Assembly: GCA_013816105.1 (NCBI GenBank)
Contig: JACDEY010000006.1
Span: 1-15,094 of the forward strand
DNA from: Actinomycetota bacterium
Lineage (GTDB): Bacteria > Actinomycetota > UBA4738
Length of the DNA stretch: 15,094 nt
Direction: 5' to 3'
Below are positions 5,964 through 12,525 of this stretch, in pieces. Made by a program: the position numbers and the translations under genes. The number at the start of each line of letters is the position of its first letter. Position 1 is the stretch's first letter. The notes beneath the pieces are model-generated. The model was given only the letters and a program-made list of their open reading frames with translations, ran no database searches and had not been told where the DNA came from.

Positions 5964-7077
5964 AGGTCAAAGGACTCCCGAGAGCACGACCGCGCTTCCG
6001 CTCGTTCCGGTGCCGTTCCAGCGCCAGCCGGACTAGGCGATCGAGCAGCTCCGAGTACGAGATTCCTGCGGCCTCCCACATCTTCGGGAACATGGAGACC
6101 TCCGTGAAGCCCGGGATGGTGTTGATCTCGTTCACGATGACGTCAGCCGGCTCCCGGACGAAGAAGTCGACCCGCGCCATGCCGGCCGCATCGATGGCAC
6201 GAAAGGCGGCGACCGCCGTTCGCCGCACATCCTCGAAGAGGTCGGGGGGAAGGTCGGCCGGCACCTCCAGCCTGGTGCCCTCCTCCAGATACTTCGCGCG
6301 ATAGTCGTAGAACTCTCCGGCCGGCACGATCTCTCCTGGAACGGACGACACGGGCTCGTCGTTGCCGAGGACCCCGCATTCGATCTCTCGCGCCCCTTCC
6401 ACCGACTGCTCGACAACCACCTTGCGTCCGTACGAGAAGGCCTCTCCCAAGGCATCCGGTAGTTGGTCAAGTGTCTTGACCTTGCTGATCCCGACGGAGG
6501 AGCCAAGCGTCGCCGGCTTCACGAAAACGGGCAGTCCGAGGAAGGCGACCCGGCCGGTGACTGAATCGCCGTCCGACTCCCATTCGTGCTCGAGAATGAC
6601 CTCGTGGGGCGCGACCCGGAGCCCGGCCGCGGAAAACAGCACCTTCTGCACGGCCTTGTCCATCCCGACCGCGGATGCAAGAACGCCCGCCCCCACGTAC
6701 GGAATCCCGGCCACCTCCAACATCCCCTGGATCGACCCGTCCTCGCCGTAAGGCCCGTGCAACACGGGAAAAACGACGTCGATCTCCCGGCGGCTGCCGT
6801 CCCTCCCAACGAGAGCCGCGTCGCCCGGTTCCCTCGACAACGCGACGACATCCCCTTCGTCCCGCTCCACCGCCGGCAGGACCCCCGCCGGCCCACCGGT
6901 CGGCAGCGCGTCCAACCGATGCCAGCGGCCCTCCTTGTCAATGCCCACGAGCAACACGTCATGTCGTTCCGGATCGAGGGCGCGAAGCACCGAGCGCGCC
7001 GAGACGACCGAGACCTCGTGCTCCGCGGACCGCCCCCCGAAGATGACGGCAACGCGCGGCTTCGGAATCGCCTCCAT
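5962..7077 (-). CDS. ddl: D-alanine--D-alanine ligase
   Basis: Makes the D-Ala-D-Ala dipeptide for peptidoglycan precursors using ATP in the cytoplasm. The 371-aa ATP-grasp protein has the N-terminal VAVIFGGRSAEHEVSVVSA (9-27), HGPYGEDG (107-114), the GMDKAVQKVLF (138-148) and FVKPATLGSSVGI (185-197) nucleotide-binding segments, and the C-terminal FFVREPADVIVNEINTIPG metal/ATP site (305-323) ending TEVSMFPKMWEAAGI. The EFYDYRAKY loop (255-263) has the Tyr-Asp-Tyr-x-x-Lys-Tyr form of D-Ala-D-Ala enzymes, not the form of D-lactate or D-serine (resistance-type) ligases. The start is ATG 7077, 22 nt after the PLP-enzyme stop, with GAGG 6 nt upstream. The frame stays open to 7434, but that part lies antisense-like under the PLP gene and is not included. 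Length and motifs are normal. Confidence 0.93.
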   Translation of the reverse strand: MEAIPKPRVAVIFGGRSAEHEVSVVSARSVLRALDPERHDVLLVGIDKEGRWHRLDALPTGGPAGVLPAVERDEGDVVALSREPGDAALVGRDGSRREIDVVFPVLHGPYGEDGSIQGMLEVAGIPYVGAGVLASAVGMDKAVQKVLFSAAGLRVAPHEVILEHEWESDGDSVTGRVAFLGLPVFVKPATLGSSVGISKVKTLDQLPDALGEAFSYGRKVVVEQSVEGAREIECGVLGNDEPVSSVPGEIVPAGEFYDYRAKYLEEGTRLEVPADLPPDLFEDVRRTAVAAFRAIDAAGMARVDFFVREPADVIVNEINTIPGFTEVSMFPKMWEAAGISYSELLDRLVRLALERHRNERKRGRALGSPLT

Positions 7078-7099
7078 TCCCAACCTCAGTTCCTCCGGC

Positions 7100-8338
7100 T
7101 CATGTCTTCTCGAGAGCCTGGATGAAGTCGGGAACGAGGTCGTCAGCGTCCTCGCCGCCGACCGCCACTCGGAGCAGGCCGTCTCCGATGCCGGCGGCCG
7201 AGCGCTCCTCTGGTGGCAGCTGCCGGTGACTGGTCGTTGCCGGATGGCAGACCTGCGTGTGGAGGCCACCGAACGACGACCCGACACGCGCCACGCGCAG
7301 AGCCTCACACGCTCTTGCCGCCGCCGCGAACCCTTCGACGAGCTCGAGGGAGAGCATCGCACCGTACCCCCGGCCACGGAAGAGCTCTGAGGCGCGGCCA
7401 TGGTCCTCGTGGCCTGGAAGGCCGCAATAGCCAACCGTCTTCACGGCCGGGGAGGAAGAGAGGGCCTCGGCGAGGAGGAGCGCGGTTTCACACTGCCGCG
7501 CCATCCGCATCGAGAGGGTCTGGATCCCTCGAAGGGTGAGCCATGCCTCGAAGGATCCCGCCGTGGCTCCCTGATCCAGCGCGAAGCGGCGGATCCCTTC
7601 GATGCGGCTGCGATCTCCGGCGACCACGCCGCCGATGACGTCGGAGTGACCACCGATGTACTTCGAGGTCGAATGCAGGACCAGCGTCACACCGGGAAGC
7701 TCGAGAGGCCGAAGAAGGTACGGCGAGGCGACGGTGTTGTCCACGACGAGCGCAACGCCCCGATCCACGCACACAGAGGCGATCCCCGGAAGGTCGGCGA
7801 CCCGGAACGTTGGATTCGCGAGCGTCTCGATCAGCACGACCCGCGTCGAAGGACAGATGGCGGCGGCGACGGCGTCCGACTCCGCGTCGGCGAACGTCAC
7901 CTCGATTCCGTACCTGGGAAAGACGGTGGTGAAGAGCGAATAGCTGCCTCCGTAAAGCGTCCGCTGGGCCACCATGTGGTCTCCCGCGGCGAGGAGGGAG
8001 GTGAGGGAGGTGTGGACGGCCGCCATGCCGCTCGCGAAGGACCAGGCGGCCTCCGCCTGCTCGAGCGACGCCAGAACGTTGTGGAGGGCGACGTGGGTGG
8101 GGTTCCCGTAGCGCCCATAGACGTAGCCGGCGCGGCGCCCGCTGATGACGTCCGCGTAGTGGTCGAGCCCTTCGTACAGGTAGTCGGACGTCAGCCAGAT
8201 CGGAGGCGAGACGGGCTGTTCGGCGATCTGCCCCGCATGCTCGGCCTCGTGGATCGCCCGTGTGGCGAACCCCGGCCGAGCTCCCCGGCCGCGCAGAGGT
8301 GGCTCCTGGCCCCCTGCCGCCGGGGTCCGATCTTCCAT
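7100..8338 (-). CDS. Cys/Met metabolism PLP-dependent lyase (cystathionine gamma-synthase/lyase, methionine gamma-lyase family)
   Basis: A 412-aa fold-type I PLP enzyme of the trans-sulfuration family. The substrate and cofactor residues are visible: YGRYGNPT (74-81), FASGMAAVHTSL, TLYGGSY (127-133), the ETLANPTF aspartate-handling region (171-178), VVDNTVASPY (198-207), and the PLP-Lys motif HSTSKYIGGHSD with Lys226. Residue 131 is Gly where Pseudomonas methionine gamma-lyase has Cys116 (YGC), so it lacks that lyase signature and could be cystathionine gamma-lyase/synthase or a related lyase. No substrate is assigned. The first ~22 residues are an extra low-complexity leader. The ATG at 8338 lacks a Shine-Dalgarno sequence but is 7 nt after TAGGCT (leaderless arrangement). 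ddl follows after 22 nt and probably shares the transcript. Confidence 0.88.
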   Translation of the reverse strand: MEDRTPAAGGQEPPLRGRGARPGFATRAIHEAEHAGQIAEQPVSPPIWLTSDYLYEGLDHYADVISGRRAGYVYGRYGNPTHVALHNVLASLEQAEAAWSFASGMAAVHTSLTSLLAAGDHMVAQRTLYGGSYSLFTTVFPRYGIEVTFADAESDAVAAAICPSTRVVLIETLANPTFRVADLPGIASVCVDRGVALVVDNTVASPYLLRPLELPGVTLVLHSTSKYIGGHSDVIGGVVAGDRSRIEGIRRFALDQGATAGSFEAWLTLRGIQTLSMRMARQCETALLLAEALSSSPAVKTVGYCGLPGHEDHGRASELFRGRGYGAMLSLELVEGFAAAARACEALRVARVGSSFGGLHTQVCHPATTSHRQLPPEERSAAGIGDGLLRVAVGGEDADDLVPDFIQALEKT

Positions 8339-8345
8339 GCAGGCT

Positions 8346-8351
8346 AGCCTA
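8346..8351 (-). promoter_or_regulatory. Candidate leaderless -10 box (TAGGCT) of the PLP-lyase gene
   Basis: TAGGCT on the minus strand ends 7 nt before the ATG at 8338. The same hexamer with the same spacing precedes the ATG at 8765. No Shine-Dalgarno sequence is seen between them. No -35-like sequence is found at 17 nt, where the DNA is GC-rich. Confidence 0.5.
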
Positions 8352-8389
8352 TCGCGCCGCCACGTCCGGGCCGGTGCTGCCGAGCGCGG

Positions 8390-8635
8390 TCAGGTGACCG
8401 CCCTGCTCGGTCCGTTGCCTTTCTTGTCCGGTCCCCGACCGATGATCGTCGGAAGAAGTCCGGTGGAGGGATGCCGGACCACGTGCGGATGCCGCCTCTT
8501 TCCTTCCTCTCCCCGAAGCTCCCGCAACCACCGCTCCTCTCGCTCGTCTCGAAGAGCGCCCGAACGCAGGACCGCGAGCACGAGTGCAAGCGCGGCGAAC
8601 CACGCCAGGGCGCACACCACCAGCAGGGTCTCCAT
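8390..8635 (-). CDS. Small single-pass membrane protein of unknown function (81 aa)
   Basis: An 81-aa protein starting METLLVVCALAWFAALALV: one N-terminal membrane helix (about 3-21) followed by a charged cytoplasmic region (RDEREERWLRELRGEEGKRR) and a basic C-terminus. Start ATG 8635 has AAAGGAG about 11 nt upstream (8647-8653). The frame is open further upstream to 8929, but that part is antisense to the proline-rich gene and is not native. It ends 51 nt before the PLP-lyase start, so it may be transcribed separately or read through into it. Family unknown. Confidence 0.6.
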   Translation of the reverse strand: METLLVVCALAWFAALALVLAVLRSGALRDEREERWLRELRGEEGKRRHPHVVRHPSTGLLPTIIGRGPDKKGNGPSRAVT

Positions 8636-8655
8636 GACGTCGCAGGCTCCTTTCA

Positions 8656-8675
8656 GTCCCGTTCCGTGACGGGAC
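8656..8675. repeat. Inverted repeat in the leader of the 81-aa gene
   Basis: GTCCCGT (8656-8662) and ACGGGAC (8669-8675) are perfect 7-nt inverted arms with a 6-nt loop, directly upstream of the AAAGGAG site of the minus-strand gene at 8635. A TACGGT box (minus strand, 8674-8679) overlaps one arm, so the repeat may be an operator or leader hairpin of that promoter. Functional role is inferred. Confidence 0.4.
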
Positions 8676-8751
8676 CGTAAGAGGAGCGCACCCGTGCGGG
8701 AATCCGTAGAAACACCGAACTTTGCGCGTTGCCCGCCCCACCCGAGCACCG

Positions 8752-8757
8752 TAGGCT
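8752..8757 (+). promoter_or_regulatory. Candidate leaderless promoter: -10 TAGGCT, -35 TTGCCC
   Basis: TAGGCT ends 7 nt before the ATG at 8765. A TTGCCC at 8729-8734 gives a 17-nt spacer, so this is the best complete promoter of the five leaderless-type sites here. There is no Shine-Dalgarno sequence before the ATG. It supports 8765 as the true start of the proline-rich membrane protein. Confidence 0.55.
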
Positions 8758-8764
8758 GTCGCCC

Positions 8765-9495
8765 ATGCGCGAAGACTCGGAGACGCCGCCACCCGGAACT
8801 CCCCCGCCCCCACCACCCGGAACGCCGCCCCCGGCGCCCCACCACCCGGAACGCCGCTCTCGGCGCCGTCCCCGCCCGCAGTACCCCCTCCGCCGGGATA
8901 CTCCCCGCCTCCGCCCTTGGGTGAGTCACGCCCCCGACGATCGATCCCCATCGTCATCGGCATCGTCGCGGCGGTCGTCGTGATCGCCGTGGTGGTCGGC
9001 CTCCTCGTGTTTCGGGGCGGAGAGGAGACGAAGACCTTCAGCGCACAGGGCATCTCGTTCGACTACCCGGGCGACTGGGGCGACATCACGGGTCAGCAGT
9101 TCAGCTCACAGACGGGTACGGAGGTGTTCGGCAAGAACTTCGGGATCGACGGATCCAACGCGGCCATCTTCTCCATTTACGAGATCAACGTTCCCATCGA
9201 TGCCAGCAATATCGAGCAGTACCGGGGGGAGATCGACTCAACCGTCGCGGGGCTCGAAAACGAGTCCGGCGGAGGGGTCCTCCGGGGTTCCGTTACGATC
9301 ACGATGGGCTCGCTGCCCGGATACCGGTACGAGGTCGAGGGGATGACGCCGGACGGGACGGAAGTGCAGAGCCGTCTCGTCCTCGTGTTCGACGGCACCA
9401 CGGAGTACTTCTTGAACTGTCAGCACACCGACGAGCACGCCGAGGAGATCGAGGCCGGCTGCGACCAGATCGTGGAGTCCTTCGCGGTCAAGTGA
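8765..9495 (+). CDS. Proline-rich single-pass membrane protein, PsbP/DUF1795-like outer domain, one-base frameshift
   Basis: Read as one gene with a frameshift. Starting at ATG 8765, the frame gives MREDSETPPPGTPPPPPPG and then loses sense; from about 8842 the next frame continues the same proline-rich pattern (PPPGTPLSAPSPP), then PRRSIPIVIGIVAAVVVIAVVVG (membrane helix) and an extracellular domain (FDYPGDWGDITG..., Cys residues in LNCQH and EAGCDQ). The second frame has no ATG or GTG start before its first TTG at 8917, which has no Shine-Dalgarno sequence. The repeat CCACCCGGAAC(T/G) occurs at 8789, 8813 and 8842: spacings 24 and 29, and 30 would be in frame, so one base is missing between 8825 and 8841, most simply a C in the run at 8837-8840. 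Restored, the protein is 243 aa. A sequencing error, a true mutation or programmed slippage is possible. The outer domain resembles PsbP-like secreted proteins; function unknown. Confidence 0.75.
8789..8853 (+). repeat. Three imperfect repeats encoding PPGTP in the proline-rich linker
   Basis: CCACCCGGAAC(T/G) appears at 8789-8800, 8813-8824 and 8842-8853, each encoding part of a PPGTP unit. The units are 24 and 29 nt apart. The second spacing is not a multiple of three, marking where the frame is lost. Confidence 0.7.
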
Positions 9496-9524
9496 GGACT
9501 ACACCGGGCGACCCACCGGACACG

Positions 9525-10625
9525 ATGCGGGCGCTTCAAAAGACCGGGCGGGGACCCGGAGCGCAGCTGGTCGAGGTTCCGGCACCCCGGCCCGGCCCAC
9601 GCGACGCGGTGGTGCGGGTGCAGGCCGCCTCGATCTGCGGCACGGACGCGCACATCTACGACTGGGACGCCTGGGCGGCGGGACGCATCAAGAACCTGCC
9701 CCTCACGTTCGGGCACGAGGTCGCCGGTGACGTGGTCTCCGTGGGGTCCGAGGTCCACCATCTGTCGCCCGGCACCTTCGTATCCGTGGAAGGACATCTG
9801 TTCTGCGGGTACTGCGCGATGTGCCGCACCGGGCGGGCGCATATCTGCGAGCGCATGCAGATACTCGGGGTCGACGTGGACGGGGCCTTCGCGGAATACG
9901 TTCGGTTTCCCGCTCGCAATGCCTGGGAGGTTGACCCCCGGATCTCCGCCGACGTCGCCTCGATCCACGACCCGTTCGGCAACGCCGTCCACACGGCCTT
10001 CGGCCCGGGGGACGGCACCGAGGTCGCCACGAGCGACGTCGTCGTGCTCGGCTGCGGCCCGATCGGGCTCTTCGCGGTGGGGATCGCCCGAGCGATGGGC
10101 GCGGCGCAGGTTATCGCCGTCGAGCCGAACGAGTTCCGCCTTGGCCTCGCGAAACGGATGGGTGCCGACCTGATGATCGATCCATCGGCCGAAGACCCGG
10201 TCGATGCGGTCCGAGCCGCCACCGGTGGCTCCGGCGCTGCGGTGGTGCTCGAGATGTCGGGGGTCCCGGCCGTCATCGACCAGGGCACACGAATGCTCGC
10301 CCATGGCGGCCGGATGTCCCTGCTAGGCCTGCCGTCCGGTCCCGTGTCCCTCGACCTCACCGACCAGGTGATCTTCAAGGAGGCACGCCTTTACGGGGTG
10401 ACCGGCCGGGAGCTGTTCCGCACCTGGCGTCAGACGAGTACGCTGCTCGGCGCGGGCATGGTCGACCCCACTCCCGTGATAACTCATCGGTTCCCGCTCG
10501 GGCGATTCGAGGAAGCGTTCGAGGTCGTGCGCTCGGGGCAATCGGGAAAGGTCATCCTCCTTCCGGACGACGATCGGGACGGTCGGAACCGTGCGGCGCT
10601 GGAAGGCGAGGAGAGGAGCCACTGA
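9525..10625 (+). CDS. tdh: L-threonine 3-dehydrogenase
   Basis: Oxidises L-threonine to 2-amino-3-ketobutyrate with NAD+, the first step of threonine breakdown to glycine. The 366-aa zinc medium-chain dehydrogenase shows catalytic zinc residues Cys38 (SICGTDAHIYDWD) and His64-Glu65 (FGHEVAGD), structural zinc cysteines at 94, 97, 100 and 108 (CGYCAMC...C), the tdh-typical DPFGNAVHTAF (149-159), and the NAD motif GCGPIG (176-181). Numbering is within one residue of E. coli Tdh. ATG 9525 is chosen because MRALQKT aligns with family N-termini. A GTG at 9492, overlapping the previous stop (GTGA), would add 11 residues and is the alternative start; neither has a strong Shine-Dalgarno sequence. It is 1 nt overlapped with kbl, so both act in sequence. 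Confidence 0.93.
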   Translation: MRALQKTGRGPGAQLVEVPAPRPGPRDAVVRVQAASICGTDAHIYDWDAWAAGRIKNLPLTFGHEVAGDVVSVGSEVHHLSPGTFVSVEGHLFCGYCAMCRTGRAHICERMQILGVDVDGAFAEYVRFPARNAWEVDPRISADVASIHDPFGNAVHTAFGPGDGTEVATSDVVVLGCGPIGLFAVGIARAMGAAQVIAVEPNEFRLGLAKRMGADLMIDPSAEDPVDAVRAATGGSGAAVVLEMSGVPAVIDQGTRMLAHGGRMSLLGLPSGPVSLDLTDQVIFKEARLYGVTGRELFRTWRQTSTLLGAGMVDPTPVITHRFPLGRFEEAFEVVRSGQSGKVILLPDDDRDGRNRAALEGEERSH

Positions 10626-11809
10626 TGCCCGGAGGAAGCCTCGATCACCTGAGGGAGCAGCTCGCGGAGCTGGAGCGGGCGGGAACAGCCCTGCGCCCGC
10701 GCGTCCTCGAGGGACAGCAACGGGCTCGCGCGCGATTCGACGGTCGAGACGTCATCAACCTCGCCTCGAACAACTACCTGGGGCTCGCGGCCCACCCGCG
10801 GCTCAAGGAGGCGGCCTCCAGGGCGGCGGCGGAGCTCGGAGCGGGGTCCGGAGCCGTGCGCACGATCGCCGGCACCATGACGCTGCACCGGGAGCTCGAG
10901 CGCAGGTTCGCCACCTTCAAGGGCGCGGAGGACGCCCTCATGTTCCAGTCCGGCTTCACCGCCAACTCCGGGACGGTCGCGGCCATCCTCACCAGGGAGG
11001 ACGTCATCGTCTCGGACGAGCTGAACCATGCCTCGATCATCGACGGGGCCCGCCTCTCCCGCGCGGAGATCAAGGTCTTCCCGCACCGCGACGTGGACGC
11101 GGCCGACCGGCTTCTCGAAGAGAGCCGCGCCGAGGGCCGCCGTCAGCTCCTCATCACCGACGGCGTCTTCTCGATGGACGGCGACATCGCGCCGCTGCCG
11201 GGACTCGTTGAGGTTGCCGAGCGGCACGAGGCGATCATGATGATCGACGACGCGCACGCGAGTGGCGTGCTGGGCAAGAACGGGAAGGGAACGGTCGACC
11301 ATTTCGGCCTGACGGGCCGGGTCGACATCCAGGTCGGAACCCTTTCCAAGGCCATCGGCGTCATGGGGGGGTTCATCGCCGGGCCCCGTCATCTGATCCA
11401 GTGGCTTGTGAACCGTGGCCGGCCATTCCTGTTCTCCACATCGGCGCCGCCCGCCGTAACCGCCGCCTGCATCGCCGCCCTAGACGTCATGGAGGAGGAA
11501 CCCGAGCGCTTCGACAGGCTCTGGGAGCGAACGAATTTCTTCAAGGACGGACTCCATCGAATGGGGTTCGACACCGGTACTAGCGAGACCCCCATCACGC
11601 CCGTCATGGCCCGAGAGGAGGTCAAGGCCGTCGAGCTCTCCTCTCTTCTGTGGGAGGAGGGCGTCTTCTGTCCGGCGATCGTCTTCCCCACGGTCGGCCG
11701 CGACCGGGCGCGCGTCCGCACGATCGTGACGGCCGATCACACCGAGGAGGATCTCTCGGAGGCGCTGGAGGCCTTCGAGAGGGTCGGGAAGAAGCTCGCC
11801 CTCATCTGA
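10625..11809 (+). CDS. kbl: Glycine C-acetyltransferase (2-amino-3-ketobutyrate CoA ligase)
   Basis: Cleaves 2-amino-3-ketobutyrate with CoA to glycine and acetyl-CoA, the second step after Tdh; the intermediate is unstable, so the two enzymes usually work together. The 394-aa alpha-oxoamine synthase family member has NLASNNYLGLAAHP (45-58), the PLP-site His135 in DELNHASIIDG, Asp208/His211 in MIDDAHASGVLG, and the Schiff-base Lys242 in GTLSKAIG. Length is normal. The ATG shares one base with the tdh stop (TGATG), with GAGGAGAGGAG just upstream (10609-10618), so translation is coupled. AONS/KAPA synthase (BioF) is a relative, but the tdh pairing decides for Kbl. After its stop come 32 nt before the response regulator, including a weak hairpin (ACCTG/CAGGT, 11816-11830). 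Confidence 0.93.
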   Translation: MPGGSLDHLREQLAELERAGTALRPRVLEGQQRARARFDGRDVINLASNNYLGLAAHPRLKEAASRAAAELGAGSGAVRTIAGTMTLHRELERRFATFKGAEDALMFQSGFTANSGTVAAILTREDVIVSDELNHASIIDGARLSRAEIKVFPHRDVDAADRLLEESRAEGRRQLLITDGVFSMDGDIAPLPGLVEVAERHEAIMMIDDAHASGVLGKNGKGTVDHFGLTGRVDIQVGTLSKAIGVMGGFIAGPRHLIQWLVNRGRPFLFSTSAPPAVTAACIAALDVMEEEPERFDRLWERTNFFKDGLHRMGFDTGTSETPITPVMAREEVKAVELSSLLWEEGVFCPAIVFPTVGRDRARVRTIVTADHTEEDLSEALEAFERVGKKLALI

Positions 11810-11829
11810 ATCACGACCTGCACCCCAGG

Positions 11830-11835
11830 TAGCCT
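11830..11835 (+). promoter_or_regulatory. Candidate leaderless -10 box (TAGCCT) of the response regulator
   Basis: TAGCCT ends 6 nt before the ATG at 11842. No Shine-Dalgarno sequence precedes the ATG. Its first base overlaps the end of a short inverted repeat (ACCTG/CAGGT, 11816-11830). No good -35 is visible. It would make the two-component operon transcribe independently of tdh-kbl. Confidence 0.5.
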
Positions 11836-11841
11836 TGCGGC

Positions 11842-12522
11842 ATGGACGAACGGGTGCTCCTCGTGGAGGACGACGCATCGATCCGCGAGATCGCGGCGAT
11901 CGGACTCGGCCGGGCAGGCTTTCGCGTAACGACGGCGGCGGACGGCCGGGAAGGCCTTCTCCAGTTCCGTCGTGACCCCTTCGACGTGGTCGTGCTCGAC
12001 GTCATGCTGCCGCTCGTCGACGGCTTCGAGGTCTGCCGCGAGATCCGCCGCGACAGCCGCGTGCCCATCGTGATGCTCACCGCACGGACCGACACGACCG
12101 ACGTCGTCGTGGGCCTCGAGCTCGGCGCCGACGACTACGTGACGAAGCCGTTCGAGATGCCGGAGCTCGTGGCACGGGTCCGGGCCGTGCTTCGCCGAAC
12201 GACCGGCGAGGAGCCGCAGACGACCCTGGCCTTCGGTGACCTGGAGATAGATCCACAAGGGTTCACGGCGCGAAAGGCCGGTCGGGACGTTCCGCTCACG
12301 GCGACGGAGTTCCGGCTCCTCCTCGAGCTGGCACGCAGGCCGGGACAGGTGCTGACGCGCGAGGTGCTGCTCGACCGCGTGTGGCACTACGACTACCTCG
12401 GCGACTCCCGCCTCGTGGACGTGGCGGTTCAGCGCCTGCGGGCGAAGGTGGAGGACGATCCGGCGAATCCCAGGCTCGTCAAGACGGTGCGCGGGGTGGG
12501 CTACCGGCTCGAGAAGGCCTGA
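11842..12522 (+). CDS. OmpR-family response regulator (MtrA-like)
   Basis: A 226-aa transcription factor. The receiver domain (1-115) has the acidic pocket Glu9-Asp10-Asp11, phospho-acceptor Asp53 (VVLDVMLP), Thr80 and Lys102 (DDYVTKPF). The C-terminal winged-helix domain (about 128-224) holds LTATEFRLLLELARRPGQVLTRE, VWHYDY, the recognition helix SRLVDVAVQRLRAKVE and the closing TVRGVGYRLE. All catalytic residues are present. The ATG at 11842 is 6 nt after TAGCCT and lacks a Shine-Dalgarno sequence, consistent with leaderless transcription. The histidine kinase starts 3 nt after its stop. Sequence pattern and the order with a GerMN lipoprotein resemble mtrA, but I cannot prove orthology. Targets unknown. 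Confidence 0.92.
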   Translation: MDERVLLVEDDASIREIAAIGLGRAGFRVTTAADGREGLLQFRRDPFDVVVLDVMLPLVDGFEVCREIRRDSRVPIVMLTARTDTTDVVVGLELGADDYVTKPFEMPELVARVRAVLRRTTGEEPQTTLAFGDLEIDPQGFTARKAGRDVPLTATEFRLLLELARRPGQVLTREVLLDRVWHYDYLGDSRLVDVAVQRLRAKVEDDPANPRLVKTVRGVGYRLEKA

Positions 12523-12525
12523 CCC

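Noticed and set aside
7078..7434. N-terminal extension of the ddl frame
   Set aside because: It overlaps the PLP-lyase coding sequence in another frame, and ATG 7077 gives a normal Ddl N-terminus with a ribosome binding site.
8694..8924. Plus-strand GTG frame (76 codons) with GAGGAG 7-8 nt upstream
   Set aside because: The ribosome-binding-like sequence is suggestive, but the product is Arg/Pro-rich, crosses the promoter and start at 8752-8765 and has no hydrophobic or domain pattern.
9420..10304. 294-codon minus-strand frame opposite tdh
   Set aside because: Antisense shadow of a gene with all catalytic residues visible; no domain seen.
10484..11392. 302-codon minus-strand frame opposite kbl
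   Set aside because: Antisense shadow, Arg/Val/Gly-rich, no start signal or domain.
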